Source: Catenuloplanes indicus (GTDB lineage: Bacteria > Actinomycetota > Actinomycetes > Mycobacteriales > Micromonosporaceae). Taken from it: DNA of 64,000 bases. Below are positions 32,226-41,061 of this stretch, piece after piece. Every line of letters begins with the position of its first letter. The stretch's first letter is position 1. The stretch lies in the NCBI RefSeq assembly GCF_030813715.1, contig NZ_JAUSUZ010000001.1, positions 6,448,001-6,512,000 of the forward strand. The letters are read 5' to 3'. Below the pieces are notes generated by a model. The model did no database searches. It saw only the letters and a list, made by a program, of their open reading frames with translations, and was not told the origin of the DNA. The position numbers and the translations under genes were made by a program.

Positions 32226-33434
32226 TCAGCCGGCTTGCTCGGCGAGCTTCAGGAACTGCTGCTTGCTCTCCAGCGCCTTCTCCGCCTCGCGGATGCGCTT
32301 GGCGTCGCCGGCCGCCTTGGCCCGCTCCAGCCGCTGCTCGGCCTCGGAGACCTGGTCGCGCATCTGGGCGAGCAGCGGGTTGGCGGACGGCTCGGTGCGG
32401 CGCCACGCCGAGTCCATCGCCTGGCGGAGCTTGTCCTCGATCGCGCGCATGCGGCGGTCGAGACTCGCCATGTTCTCCCGGGGGACGCGGCCGATGTCGT
32501 GCCACTGGCCCTGGATCTCGCGGAGCTTGTTCTGCGCGCCCTTCGGGTCGGCGTCGACGTCGACCGCCTCGGCCTCGGCCAGCAGCGCCTGCTTGCGCTC
32601 CAGGTTGCCCTTGAGCTCGGCGTCCCGCGCGGAGAAGACCTCGCTCCGGCGCGAGAAGAACGCGTCCTGCGCGGCCCGGAACCGGTCCCACAGCCGCTGC
32701 TCCGCCTCCTTCGAGGCGCGGGGTGCGGCCTTCCACTGGGCCATCAGGTCCTTCAGCCGGGCGGCGGTGTCGGCCCAGTCCTCCGACGAGGCGAGCGCCT
32801 CCGCCTCCTTGACCAGGTCTTCCTTCGCGCCCTGGGCCTGCTTGCGCTGGCCGTCGAGCGTCGCGAAGTGCGCGCCGCGGCGCCGGGTGAACCCGTCCCG
32901 CGCGGCCGCGAACCGCTTCCACAGCTCACCGTCGGTCTTCTTGTCGATCCCCCGAATGGTCTTCCACTCGTCGAGGATCTCCTTGAGGCGGTCGCCCGCG
33001 GCCTTCCACCCGGTCGACTCGGCGGCGATCTTCTCCGCCTCCTCGACCAGCGCGACCTTGCGGGCCTGCGCCTCGGTCCGGGCGGTCTCCTTCGCGGCCT
33101 TCGCCGCGGCCGCGCTCTCCTCGGCCTGCGTGGTCAGCCGGTCGAGGCGGGCGGCGAGCCCGTCCACGTCGCCGACCACGTGCGCCTCGGCCAGCTCGGC
33201 CCGCAGCCGCTTCACGCTGGCCAGCGAGTGCGCCGCGTCGGCTGCTCCGGACTTCAGCCGCGCCTCGATGAGGTCGACCTCGGTAACCTTGTCCGCAAAG
33301 CGGCGCGCGAAGTGGGCGAGGCCCTCCTCGGGCGTTCCCGCCTGCCAGGACCCGACCACGCGCTCGCCATCGGCGGTCTTGCAGTAGACCGTGCCGTCGG
33401 CGTCCACCCGACCGTAGGCGGTCCAGTCGCTCAT
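32226..33434 (-). CDS. DUF349 domain protein
   Basis: A 402-residue, highly charged, mostly helical and coiled-coil protein with several DUF349 units (pattern W-x2-I/A-x4-K-x5-L-W-x-R-F, e.g. DGELWKRFAAARDGF and EQRLWDRFRAAQDAFFSRR). It is soluble with no catalytic motif. DUF349 proteins often lie next to miaA/miaB in actinobacteria, as here; their function is not established, though ribosome- or RNA-related roles have been proposed for relatives. Monocistronic, closed by a strong terminator. Confidence 0.88.
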   Translation of the reverse strand: MSDWTAYGRVDADGTVYCKTADGERVVGSWQAGTPEEGLAHFARRFADKVTEVDLIEARLKSGAADAAHSLASVKRLRAELAEAHVVGDVDGLAARLDRLTTQAEESAAAAKAAKETARTEAQARKVALVEEAEKIAAESTGWKAAGDRLKEILDEWKTIRGIDKKTDGELWKRFAAARDGFTRRRGAHFATLDGQRKQAQGAKEDLVKEAEALASSEDWADTAARLKDLMAQWKAAPRASKEAEQRLWDRFRAAQDAFFSRRSEVFSARDAELKGNLERKQALLAEAEAVDVDADPKGAQNKLREIQGQWHDIGRVPRENMASLDRRMRAIEDKLRQAMDSAWRRTEPSANPLLAQMRDQVSEAEQRLERAKAAGDAKRIREAEKALESKQQFLKLAEQAG

Positions 33435-33631
33435 CTGCCCATCCTCGTTCTTCCCGGCGCCGGAGGGAAAGCCAGTTTCCCCTCGGTCACCGCCACCGCG
33501 CAGTAGGTTGCCTATGAACTTCTCCCGGCATTGTCACAGGTCCTCCCCCGTGTCCGTCGAGTGCCTGTTGACGACCGTGACCATACGGTGTTCTAGGTCG
33601 GCCGTGCGGCGGTCGCACACGCCCGTGCAGT

Positions 33632-33637
33632 TACCGT
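33632..33637 (+). promoter_or_regulatory. candidate -10 box for leaderless miaA
   Basis: TACCGT followed by exactly seven bases to the GTG start of miaA, with no good Shine-Dalgarno. This fits leaderless transcription. TTGACG at 33568-33573 could belong to a second upstream promoter. Confidence 0.35.
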
Positions 33638-33644
33638 AGGTCGC

Positions 33645-34598
33645 GTGTCGTCACCCGCCGCATCCAGGGTCTTCCCCCGCAAGGGTCGTGTCGTGGCCGT
33701 GCTCGGCCCGACCGCGGCCGGAAAGTCGGATCTCAGCGTCGCGCTGGCCGAGGCGCTCGGGGGAGAGGTGGTCAACGCCGACTCCATGCAGCTCTACCGG
33801 GGCATGGACATCGGCACGGCCAAGCTCACCCCGGCCGAGCGCCGCGGCGTGCCGCACCACGTGCTGGACATCTGGGACGTCGCCGAGCCCGCCGCGGTGG
33901 CGGAATACCAGGCGCTGGCCCGCGCCGCGATCGACGACATCCTGGCCCGCGATCGGGTTCCGCTGCTGGTCGGCGGCTCCGGCCTCTACGTCCAGGCGGT
34001 CCTGGAGGAGTTCTCCTTCCCGGGTACGTCGCCGGAGCTGCGCGCCGCGCTGGAGTCGGAACTGGCCACTGTCGGATCCGCGGCCCTGCACGAACGGCTG
34101 CGTGGTCTCGACCCGGTGGCGGCCGGCGCGATCCTGCCCAGCAACGGCCGCCGGATAGTCCGGGCACTGGAGGTGATCGCGCTGACCGGCAAGCCGTTCA
34201 CCGCGTCGCTGCCGACCACACCCAAGCCCTTCTACGACAGCGTACGGATCGGCGTGGACCGGGAGACCGCCGCGCTGGACGCGCGCATCGCCCGCCGGGT
34301 GGACCTGATGTGGGAGCGGGGCCTGGTCGACGAGGTCGCCGGGCTGCTGCCGCACGGCCTGCGCGAGGGCCGGACCGCGGGCCGTGCGCTCGGCTACCAG
34401 CAGGCCATCGACCAGCTCGACGGCGCGTGCACGGCGACCGAGGCGCGCACCCGGACCACGGCAGCGACCCGCCGGTTCGTCCGCCGGCAGCGCTCCTGGT
34501 TCCGCCGGGACGCGTCCGTGCACTGGCTGGACGCCGCGGCGCCCGATCTCGTGGATTCCGCGCTGCGGTTGGTGGATCTTCCGGTGGGTGCGGAATGA
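33645..34598 (+). CDS. miaA: tRNA dimethylallyltransferase MiaA
   Basis: A 317-residue P-loop enzyme that transfers an isopentenyl group from DMAPP to A37 of tRNA, the step before MiaB. P-loop GPTAAGKS is at 21-28, the catalytic region NADSMQLYRGMDIGTAK follows, and the tRNA-binding segment ends with TRRFVRRQRSWFRRD. GTG start. Only 7 bp separate it from dapF. Confidence 0.96.
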   Translation: MSSPAASRVFPRKGRVVAVLGPTAAGKSDLSVALAEALGGEVVNADSMQLYRGMDIGTAKLTPAERRGVPHHVLDIWDVAEPAAVAEYQALARAAIDDILARDRVPLLVGGSGLYVQAVLEEFSFPGTSPELRAALESELATVGSAALHERLRGLDPVAAGAILPSNGRRIVRALEVIALTGKPFTASLPTTPKPFYDSVRIGVDRETAALDARIARRVDLMWERGLVDEVAGLLPHGLREGRTAGRALGYQQAIDQLDGACTATEARTRTTAATRRFVRRQRSWFRRDASVHWLDAAAPDLVDSALRLVDLPVGAE

Positions 34599-34605
34599 TG
34601 GTCCG

Positions 34606-35451
34606 GTGCAGTTCACCAAGGGCCACGGCGCCGGCAACGACTTCGTCATCCTCGAGGACCCGGACGGGCAGCTCCCGCTGACGCCGTCACTGGTCGCGGC
34701 GCTCTGCGACCGGCACCGGGGCATCGGCGGCGACGGCGTGCTCCGGGTGGTCCGCACCGCGAAGCACCCGGAGGCGGTGGACCACGCGGCCGACGCGGAG
34801 TGGTTCATGGACTACTGGAACGCGGACGGCTCGATCGCCGAGATGTGCGGCAACGGCGTGCGCGTGTTCGCCCGCTACCTGGCCGCGTCCCGGCTGGTCG
34901 AGGGCGCGTCGTTCCCGATCCTGACCCGGGCCGGGCTGGTGCGTGCCGTGCTCGTCGGCGACACCATCGCGGTGGACATGCCGACGCCCCGCCTCGGCGC
35001 GGCCGGTGCGGCCACGATCGTGCCGCTCACGTTCCCCGGCACCGCGGTCGACGTCGGCAACCCGCACCTGGTCAGCGTGCTGCCGGACGGCGTCGACCTG
35101 GACTCGCTGGACCTCACCCGGCCACCCGGCTTCGATCCGGCGCTCTTCCCGGCCGGTGTCAACGTCGAGTTCGTGACGCCGCAGCCGCCGCTCGACGGCT
35201 TCGACCTGCACGTGCGCATGCGGGTCTACGAGCGCGGCTCCGGCGAGACGCTGGCCTGCGGCTCCGGTGCGCTGGCGGTCGCCGCGGTGGCGCTGCGCGA
35301 CGCCGGCCACGAGACCGGCACGGTCGCGGTCGACCTGCTCGGCGGCCGGCTCACCGCCACCCGCACCGGCGCGGGCTGGACCCTGGCCGGTCCGGCCGTG
35401 CTGATCGCCACCGGCGAGGTCGACCCGAGCGCGCTGACCCCGGCCGGCTGA
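34606..35451 (+). CDS. dapF: diaminopimelate epimerase
   Basis: A 281-residue cofactor-independent racemase that converts LL- to meso-diaminopimelate for lysine and peptidoglycan. The two catalytic cysteines are Cys81 (EMCGNGVR) and Cys218 (LACGSGAL), and KGHGAGNDFV is at the N terminus. GTG start chosen because VQFTKGHGAGND is the conserved start. Probably cotranscribed with miaA, as in many actinobacteria. Confidence 0.96.
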   Translation: MQFTKGHGAGNDFVILEDPDGQLPLTPSLVAALCDRHRGIGGDGVLRVVRTAKHPEAVDHAADAEWFMDYWNADGSIAEMCGNGVRVFARYLAASRLVEGASFPILTRAGLVRAVLVGDTIAVDMPTPRLGAAGAATIVPLTFPGTAVDVGNPHLVSVLPDGVDLDSLDLTRPPGFDPALFPAGVNVEFVTPQPPLDGFDLHVRMRVYERGSGETLACGSGALAVAAVALRDAGHETGTVAVDLLGGRLTATRTGAGWTLAGPAVLIATGEVDPSALTPAG

Positions 35452-35592
35452 GCACGGCGACCGGCACCGGTCCGGTCGTCCGGCCGCCACCTGATCACCA
35501 GGACCGGCGGTTCGTGACTGCGGGGCGATGCGCGAGTGAACGTCCCGTTCTGTCACTTCTTCCGTGCTGAGCTGCGTGTTAGCGTCCGCGGG

Positions 35593-36330
35593 GTGCAGAA
35601 CCGGCCCCTGATCATCGCCCACCGTGGCTACTCCGCCGTCGCACCGGAGAACACCATCGCCGCGCTCGTCGCCGGTGTCCGCGCCGGGGCCGACCTGCTG
35701 GAGATCGACGTGCACGTCGCCGCGGACGGCGTGCCGGTGGTCATCCACGACTACACGCTGGAGCGCACCACCGACGGCGGCGGCCGGGTCGCCGAGCACA
35801 CCTCGGCGCAACTGGCCGCACTGGACGCCGGATCGTGGCGTGCCCCGGAGTTCCGCGGCGAGCCGGTGCCGGTGCTCAGCCAGGTGCTCGACCTGGTGGC
35901 GAAGGAGCGGACCGGCCTGCTGCTGGAGGTCAAACCGTTCCAGACGCGCGCGCAGACCGCCGCCGTGATCGCCGAGATCACCGCCCGCGACCTCGCACCG
36001 CGGGTGCTGCTGCAGAGCTTCGACGAGAACGTGCTCCGCGACGCCCGCGACCTGGCCCCGGCCACGCTGCGCCTCGGCCTGCTCCGCGAGTCCCTGGACG
36101 CGGACCCGGTCGCGGCCGCCCGCGCGCTCGGCTGCGTCGCCTACAACCCGGGCGTCGACGCGCTGCTCACCGCGCCGGCGGTCGCCACGACGCTGCTGGC
36201 CGCGGGCCTGCGGGTGATGGTCTGGACCACGGACGACGAGACGCAGTGGCGCGCGCTGACCGAGCTCGGTGTCACCGGCATCATCACGAACGTGCCGGCG
36301 GAACTGCACGCCTGGCAGTCCGCCGGCTGA
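35593..36330 (+). CDS. glycerophosphodiester phosphodiesterase
   Basis: A 245-residue TIM-barrel GDPD-family protein: HRGYSAVAPENT (catalytic His and Glu/Asn region), EIDVHVAADGVPVVIHD (metal-binding Glu/Asp and catalytic His), and LEVK. It hydrolyses glycerophosphodiesters to glycerol-3-phosphate and alcohol. No signal peptide with the GTG start at 35593; an in-frame GTG at 35536 would add 19 residues (MNVPFCHFF...) without family similarity. Confidence 0.9.
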   Translation: MQNRPLIIAHRGYSAVAPENTIAALVAGVRAGADLLEIDVHVAADGVPVVIHDYTLERTTDGGGRVAEHTSAQLAALDAGSWRAPEFRGEPVPVLSQVLDLVAKERTGLLLEVKPFQTRAQTAAVIAEITARDLAPRVLLQSFDENVLRDARDLAPATLRLGLLRESLDADPVAAARALGCVAYNPGVDALLTAPAVATTLLAAGLRVMVWTTDDETQWRALTELGVTGIITNVPAELHAWQSAG

Positions 36331-36395
36331 CCTGTCCCGCCGCCGCCCGGCTCGGCCCGGTCGCGTTCGGCCGGCTCGGCTGTGAGCGGCGAGGT

Positions 36396-37310
36396 TCAGC
36401 GGCGGCCGGCGGTGCGGTAGCGGCCGGGGGCGGTGCCGTGGGCGCGGGTGAAGGCGCGGCTGAACGCGGGCACCGAGTGGTAGCCGACACCGGCCGCGAT
36501 CGTCTCCACCGGCTCGTCCGTGGTGTGCAGCCGGGCCGCCGCCAGGTCCATCCGCCACTGCGTCAGGTAACTGCCGGGGCTCTGCCCGATCGCGGCCGGG
36601 AAGCGCCGGCTGAGCGTGGCCCGGGAGACCGCGATCGAGGCCGCGAGCGTACCGGTCGTCCAGTCCTTGGCCGGGTCGGCGTGGATGTGCTCCAGCGCCC
36701 GCCGCACGACCGGGTCGCCGAGCATGCCGAACCAGGTGCCGCGGTGCTCCGCCGCCTGCGTGGGCAGCCAGGCGCGCAGCAGCTGCACCAGCATGATGTC
36801 GACCAGGCTGTTCAGCACCGCGGTGGTGGCGATCTGCGGATGGGCCAGCTCGCGGCCGAGCATGCGCACCGTGTCGTCACACTCGGCCCCCGACCCGGCG
36901 GGGACGTGCACGACGTCGGGCAGCGCGAAGAGCAGCTGGGTCCGTACCGTGTGATCGCAGTCGTAGAGGATCGTGACGACCCGGACGTCGCCCGGCTCGC
37001 TGCCGACCCGGATCGCCTCGCCGGTCCGCTGGGCGCGCGCGGTCGCGGCCCGGTCGCAGCCGGCGTCCTCGTTGTCCGGCGAGTCGGCCAGCACGTGCGG
37101 GGTGCGCGACCCGACCAGCACGACGTCGCCCGCGGCCAGCCGCACCGGCTGCTGGCCGGGCCGGATCAGCCAGGCGCTGCCGGCGGTGACCGCGTGCAGC
37201 GCCGCGCCGGGCTCGTCGATCTCCACGGCCCAGCGCCCGCCCGCCTCCATCCGCGCGCCGAGCGAGCCGCGGACACCGGACACGTGCATCACGTCGCTCA
37301 CCACGTCCAT
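36396..37310 (-). CDS. AraC-family regulator with cupin-type N-terminal domain
   Basis: A 304-residue regulator: N-terminal cupin_6-like ligand domain (about 1-180) and C-terminal AraC double helix-turn-helix (about 205-300: LAASIAVSRATLSRRFPAAI and VETIAAGVGYHSVPAFSRAF, with PGRYR at the end). No Shine-Dalgarno precedes the ATG; a minus-strand TATCCT (37319-37324) eight bases upstream suggests a leaderless mRNA. It is divergent from an oxidoreductase/hydratase operon and shares a 71-bp promoter with a perfect inverted repeat, so autoregulation and control of that operon are likely. Confidence 0.92.
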   Translation of the reverse strand: MDVVSDVMHVSGVRGSLGARMEAGGRWAVEIDEPGAALHAVTAGSAWLIRPGQQPVRLAAGDVVLVGSRTPHVLADSPDNEDAGCDRAATARAQRTGEAIRVGSEPGDVRVVTILYDCDHTVRTQLLFALPDVVHVPAGSGAECDDTVRMLGRELAHPQIATTAVLNSLVDIMLVQLLRAWLPTQAAEHRGTWFGMLGDPVVRRALEHIHADPAKDWTTGTLAASIAVSRATLSRRFPAAIGQSPGSYLTQWRMDLAAARLHTTDEPVETIAAGVGYHSVPAFSRAFTRAHGTAPGRYRTAGRR

Positions 37311-37330
37311 GAGACAGAAGGATAACTTCC

Positions 37331-37357
37331 TGCGTCAGGTGGGCATCGACTGACGCA
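37331..37357. promoter_or_regulatory. inverted-repeat operator between the AraC gene and the oxidoreductase operon
   Basis: Perfect TGCGTCA (37331-37337) / TGACGCA (37351-37357) with a 13-bp spacer, centres 20 bp apart (two helical turns). It overlaps the candidate -35 (TCGACT, 37346-37351) of the oxidoreductase promoter. Confidence 0.6.
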
Positions 37358-37374
37358 CTCGATCTTCCTAGCGT
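37346..37374 (+). promoter_or_regulatory. promoter of a leaderless oxidoreductase transcript
   Basis: -35-like TCGACT (37346-37351), 17-bp spacer, -10 TAGCGT (37369-37374), then seven bases to the ATG at 37382. This geometry predicts initiation at the start codon. Confidence 0.5.
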
Positions 37375-37381
37375 GGATGTC

Positions 37382-38386
37382 ATGACCGACCACACGATGC
37401 GGGCGCTCGTCGCCACCGAGTACGGCGAGCCGGAGCGGCTCACCGTCGCCGATCTGCCGGTGCCGCGCCCGGGACCGGGCCAGATCCAGGTGCGGATCGC
37501 CGCCGCCACCGTCAACCCGCCCGACCTGCACGTGATCTCCGGCGCGTTCGGCGACGTGCTGTCGCTGCCGTTCCCGTACGTACCGGGCACCGAGTTCGCC
37601 GGCACCGTCACCGAGGCGGGGGCGGGCGTGACCGCGTACCGGGTGGGTGACGAGGTGTTCGGCTCCGCGCTGCCGCGGCCGTTCGCGCCGATCCTGGCCC
37701 ACCTCCCGCGCCCGTCGCTGGGCACCGGCGCGCTGGCCGAGTACACGGTGTGCGAGGCGGACACGCCGCTGATCGCGCACCGCCCGGCCGGTGTGCCCGC
37801 GGAGCAGGCGGCGGCGCTGGCGATCGCCGGCTCGACCGCGCAGGCGCTGCTCGACGTGTCCGAACTGAAGCCCGGCGAGACCGTGCTGGTCATCGGCGCG
37901 ACCGGCTCGGTCGGCCTGACCGTGCTGCCGCTGCTGGCCGCGGCCGGCGTACGGATCATCGCGACCGCGGCCCGGGAGGCCGGTGCCACGCTGCTCCGCC
38001 GGCTCGGCGCCCACGAGATCATCGGGCACGACCCGGCGGAGTACCCGGCCGGTGCCGACGTGGTGTTCAACCTGGTGCTCGGCGCGGAACGGCTGCCGGA
38101 CGCGGCCCGCGCGGTGCGGCCCGGCGGCCGGCTGGTCTCGATCGTCTATCCGGAGCCGACCGCGGAGCAAGTGGGCCGCGACGACGTACGGGTGCACTTC
38201 GTGTGGGACGTGGCCGGTGAGCACGGCGGCATGCGGCGGGTCGCGGACGCGGCCGCGGCCGGCGAACTCACCGCGGTGATCGCGAGCCGTTACCCGCTCA
38301 CCGACGCGGTACGAGCGGTCGTCGACTACGCCCGCACGCACCCGCTCGGCAAGATCGTCGTGACCGGAGCGGAGCTGCCCGCATGA
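37382..38386 (+). CDS. zinc-independent MDR-family NADPH:quinone-type oxidoreductase
   Basis: A 334-residue medium-chain dehydrogenase/reductase: GroES-like N domain (about 5-120; PYVPGTEFAGTVTEAGAGV) and Rossmann domain with GATGSVGLTVLPLL (about 173-186). The catalytic zinc-ligand cysteines of alcohol dehydrogenases are absent, pointing to the quinone-oxidoreductase type. ATG 37382 is chosen over the in-frame GTG at 37373 because of the promoter spacing. ATGA overlap with the enoyl-CoA hydratase gene downstream. Confidence 0.88.
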   Translation: MTDHTMRALVATEYGEPERLTVADLPVPRPGPGQIQVRIAAATVNPPDLHVISGAFGDVLSLPFPYVPGTEFAGTVTEAGAGVTAYRVGDEVFGSALPRPFAPILAHLPRPSLGTGALAEYTVCEADTPLIAHRPAGVPAEQAAALAIAGSTAQALLDVSELKPGETVLVIGATGSVGLTVLPLLAAAGVRIIATAAREAGATLLRRLGAHEIIGHDPAEYPAGADVVFNLVLGAERLPDAARAVRPGGRLVSIVYPEPTAEQVGRDDVRVHFVWDVAGEHGGMRRVADAAAAGELTAVIASRYPLTDAVRAVVDYARTHPLGKIVVTGAELPA

Positions 38387-39204
38387 CCACGCTTCGAGTC
38401 GCCCGGGACCGCGGCGTCGTCACGGTCGTCATCGACAACCCGCCGGTCAACGTGCTCAGCCTGGCGATGATGTCGGAGCTGACCACACTGTTCGCCGCGC
38501 TGCGCGACGACGACAGCGCCCGGGTCGTGGTGTTCGAGAGCGCCGACCCGGAGTTCTTCATCGCCCACGTGGACATGACGCTCGCCGACGACCCGGACCT
38601 GGCCGCCGCCGCGACCGCCGGTGCGCCCGCGGGACTCAACATGTTCCAGGCGGTCGGCGAGGCGCTGCGTACGCTGCCGCAGGTCTCGATCGTCAAGCTC
38701 GCCGGGCTGGCGCGCGGCGGCGGCGCCGAGTTCATCGCGGCGGCCGACCTGACGTTCGCGGCGATCGGCCGTGCCGGGCTCGGCCAGATCGAGGTACTGG
38801 GCGGCATCGTCCCCGGTGGCGGCGGCACCCAATACCTGCTGCACCGCGCCGGCCGCAACCGCGCGCTGGAGATCATCCTCGGCGCCGACCTGTTCGACGC
38901 CCAGACCGCCGAACGGTACGGCTGGATCAACCGCGCGCTCCCGGCCGATGAGCTGGACACGTTCGTGGACCGGCTCGCCCGCAACATCGCCGACCTGCCG
39001 GAGGGCTCGATCGCCGCGATCAAGCACGCGCTCCCGGCGGACGACCTGGCGGCCGGCCTGCTGCGTGAGCACGAGGCGTGGGCCGGCCAGTTCGCCCGCC
39101 CCGCCGCCGAACACCTGCTGCGCGCCGTCCGCGCTGCCGGCGCCCAGACCCGTGCGGGGGAGCGGCACATCGAGGAGCTGATGCGCGCACTCCTGGCGGC
39201 GTGA
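38383..39204 (+). CDS. enoyl-CoA hydratase/isomerase-family protein
   Basis: A 273-residue crotonase-fold protein: oxyanion-hole segments DPEFFIAHVDM (about 50) and LAGLARGGGAEFIAAADL (about 105), and the GQIEVLGGIVPGGGGTQYL region where catalytic acids usually lie. Hydration, isomerisation or another crotonase reaction cannot be told apart. It is coupled to the preceding reductase and under the AraC promoter, suggesting a small inducible catabolic operon. Confidence 0.88.
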   Translation: MTTLRVARDRGVVTVVIDNPPVNVLSLAMMSELTTLFAALRDDDSARVVVFESADPEFFIAHVDMTLADDPDLAAAATAGAPAGLNMFQAVGEALRTLPQVSIVKLAGLARGGGAEFIAAADLTFAAIGRAGLGQIEVLGGIVPGGGGTQYLLHRAGRNRALEIILGADLFDAQTAERYGWINRALPADELDTFVDRLARNIADLPEGSIAAIKHALPADDLAAGLLREHEAWAGQFARPAAEHLLRAVRAAGAQTRAGERHIEELMRALLAA

Positions 39205-39396
39205 CGGACTTCTGAGCCGATGACCGCGTCCTGGGCCGCCGATGCCGAGGTGGGCGCGGCGGGTCCGCGATTGACCGTCTGACAGTGTCCGGCAGCCCCG
39301 TTCCCGCCGAGGCGGCGGCCACGTACGGCCGGCCGCGCGACGTGGGCGGCCCGCGCACCAGCGGCATCGGACCGGGGAAGATCTGCCTCCGGGAAG

Positions 39397-39434
39397 CCGG
39401 GCGCGGCCGCGAACGTCATCGCGGCCGCGCCCGG
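39397..39434 (-). terminator. terminator of the malic enzyme gene
   Basis: A perfect 15-bp GC-rich stem (39397-39411 with 39420-39434) with an 8-nt loop, 5 bp past the stop codon; no T-tract. It could serve the convergent hydratase gene too, but 193 bp away. Confidence 0.85.
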
Positions 39435-39439
39435 ATCGG

Positions 39440-40900
39440 TCACTGCTCCGGTGCGCCGAAGCTGGTGTCCTCGTCGGCGTCGACGCCGCCGAAGTTCGCG
39501 CTGGTGCCGTTGCTGGCGGCGGCGCGGCGGACCGCGGCCGCGACCGCCGGGGCGACGCGCGTGTCGAACACGCTGGGGACGATCACCGTCGGGTTGATCT
39601 TGTCTTCGCCGACCACGTCCGCGATGGCCTGGGCGGCGGCGAGCGCCATCTCCTCGGTGAAGTTCTCCGCGTGGGCGTCGAGCATGCCGCGGAAGACGCC
39701 GGGGAACGCCAGCACGTTGTTGATCTGGTTGGGCTGGTCGCTGCGGCCGGTCGCGACGATCGCGGCGTGCTCACGGGCCGCCCGCGGGTCGACCTCGGGG
39801 TCCGGGTTGGCCAGCGCGAACACGATCGAGCGGTCGGCCATGGTGGCGATGTCGTCGCCGGTGAGCAGGTTCGGCGCGGAGACGCCGATGAACACGTCGG
39901 CGCCGCGGACCGCGCCCTTCAGATCTCCGGCATATCCGGACTTGTTGGTGTTCTCCGCCAGCCACTGCCAGGTCGGGTTCAGGTCGGCCAGACCGCGGTG
40001 CAGCGCGCCCGGCCGGTCGTACGCGATGATGTCGCCGACCCCCTGCCGGAGCAGCAGCTTCATGATGGCGGTGCCCGCGGCGCCGGCGCCGGAGACCACC
40101 ACGCGCACGTCCGCCAGGTTCTTGCCGACCACGCGCAGCGCGTTGGTCAGCGCGGCCAGCACGCAGATCGCGGTGCCGTGCTGGTCGTCGTGGAAGACCG
40201 GGATGTCCAGCAGCTCGCGCAGCCGGGCCTCGATCTCGAAGCAGCGCGGCGCCGCGATGTCCTCGAGGTTGATGCCACCGTAGCCGGGCGCGATCGCCTT
40301 GACGATGTTCACGATCTCGTCGGTGTCCTGCGTGTCCAGCACGACCGGCCAGGCGTCCACGCCGCCGAACCGCTTGAACAGCGCGGCCTTGCCCTCCATC
40401 ACCGGCAGCGCGGCGGCCGGGCCGATGTTGCCGAGACCGAGGACGGCGGACCCGTCCGTGACGACCGCGACCGTGTTCCGCTTGATCGTGAGGCGGCGCG
40501 CGTCCTCCGGGTTCTCCGCGATCGCGAGGCAGACCCGGGCGACGCCGGGCGTGTACGCGCGGGACAGCTCGTCGCGGTTGCGCAGCGCGACCTTGGACGT
40601 GACCTCGATCTTGCCGCCGAGGTGCAGCAGGAACGTGCGGTCGGAGACCTTCCGGACCTCCACGCCGTCCAGCTCCTCCAGGGCCTTGACGACCTGGTCC
40701 GCGTGGGTGGAGTCGGCGGTGTCGCAGGTGAGGTCGACGGTGACGCGCGAGGGGTCGGAGTCCACCACGTCCAGCGCGGTGACGATCGCGCCGGCCTCGC
40801 CCACGCACGTGGTCAGCCGACCGATCGCGGAGGCGTCGGCGACGACGCTAACCCGGATGGTGATCGAGAACCCTGCACTCGGCAGGCGGGTCGGGGACAA
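39440..40900 (-). CDS. NAD(P)-dependent malic enzyme with N-terminal ACT domain
   Basis: A 486-residue enzyme converting malate to pyruvate and CO2. An ACT-like regulatory domain (about 10-95) precedes the malic N-terminal domain ([38 protein letters not shown]) and NAD-binding domain ([17 protein letters not shown]). The catalytic Lys and the metal site near HDDQHGTA are in place. The ACT domain suggests allosteric control by an amino acid. The start is TTG at 40900, preceded by a strong GGGAGG; no ATG or GTG in frame is better placed. Divergent from hflX. Confidence 0.92.
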   Translation of the reverse strand: MSPTRLPSAGFSITIRVSVVADASAIGRLTTCVGEAGAIVTALDVVDSDPSRVTVDLTCDTADSTHADQVVKALEELDGVEVRKVSDRTFLLHLGGKIEVTSKVALRNRDELSRAYTPGVARVCLAIAENPEDARRLTIKRNTVAVVTDGSAVLGLGNIGPAAALPVMEGKAALFKRFGGVDAWPVVLDTQDTDEIVNIVKAIAPGYGGINLEDIAAPRCFEIEARLRELLDIPVFHDDQHGTAICVLAALTNALRVVGKNLADVRVVVSGAGAAGTAIMKLLLRQGVGDIIAYDRPGALHRGLADLNPTWQWLAENTNKSGYAGDLKGAVRGADVFIGVSAPNLLTGDDIATMADRSIVFALANPDPEVDPRAAREHAAIVATGRSDQPNQINNVLAFPGVFRGMLDAHAENFTEEMALAAAQAIADVVGEDKINPTVIVPSVFDTRVAPAVAAAVRRAAASNGTSANFGGVDADEDTSFGAPEQ

Positions 40901-41061
40901 CGGTCCTCCCAGGTTGTACGGCGATGTACCGGTCCTGATTCTTGTCCTCTACCCGAACGGGATCGTTTCGGGGTCGTACCGGCGGGTAGACGCGCGGGGG
41001 CGATTTATGAGTGCACTGAGCCGGGGAGCGTGCAACCATCGAGGTCTGAGGAGGGAATTAC

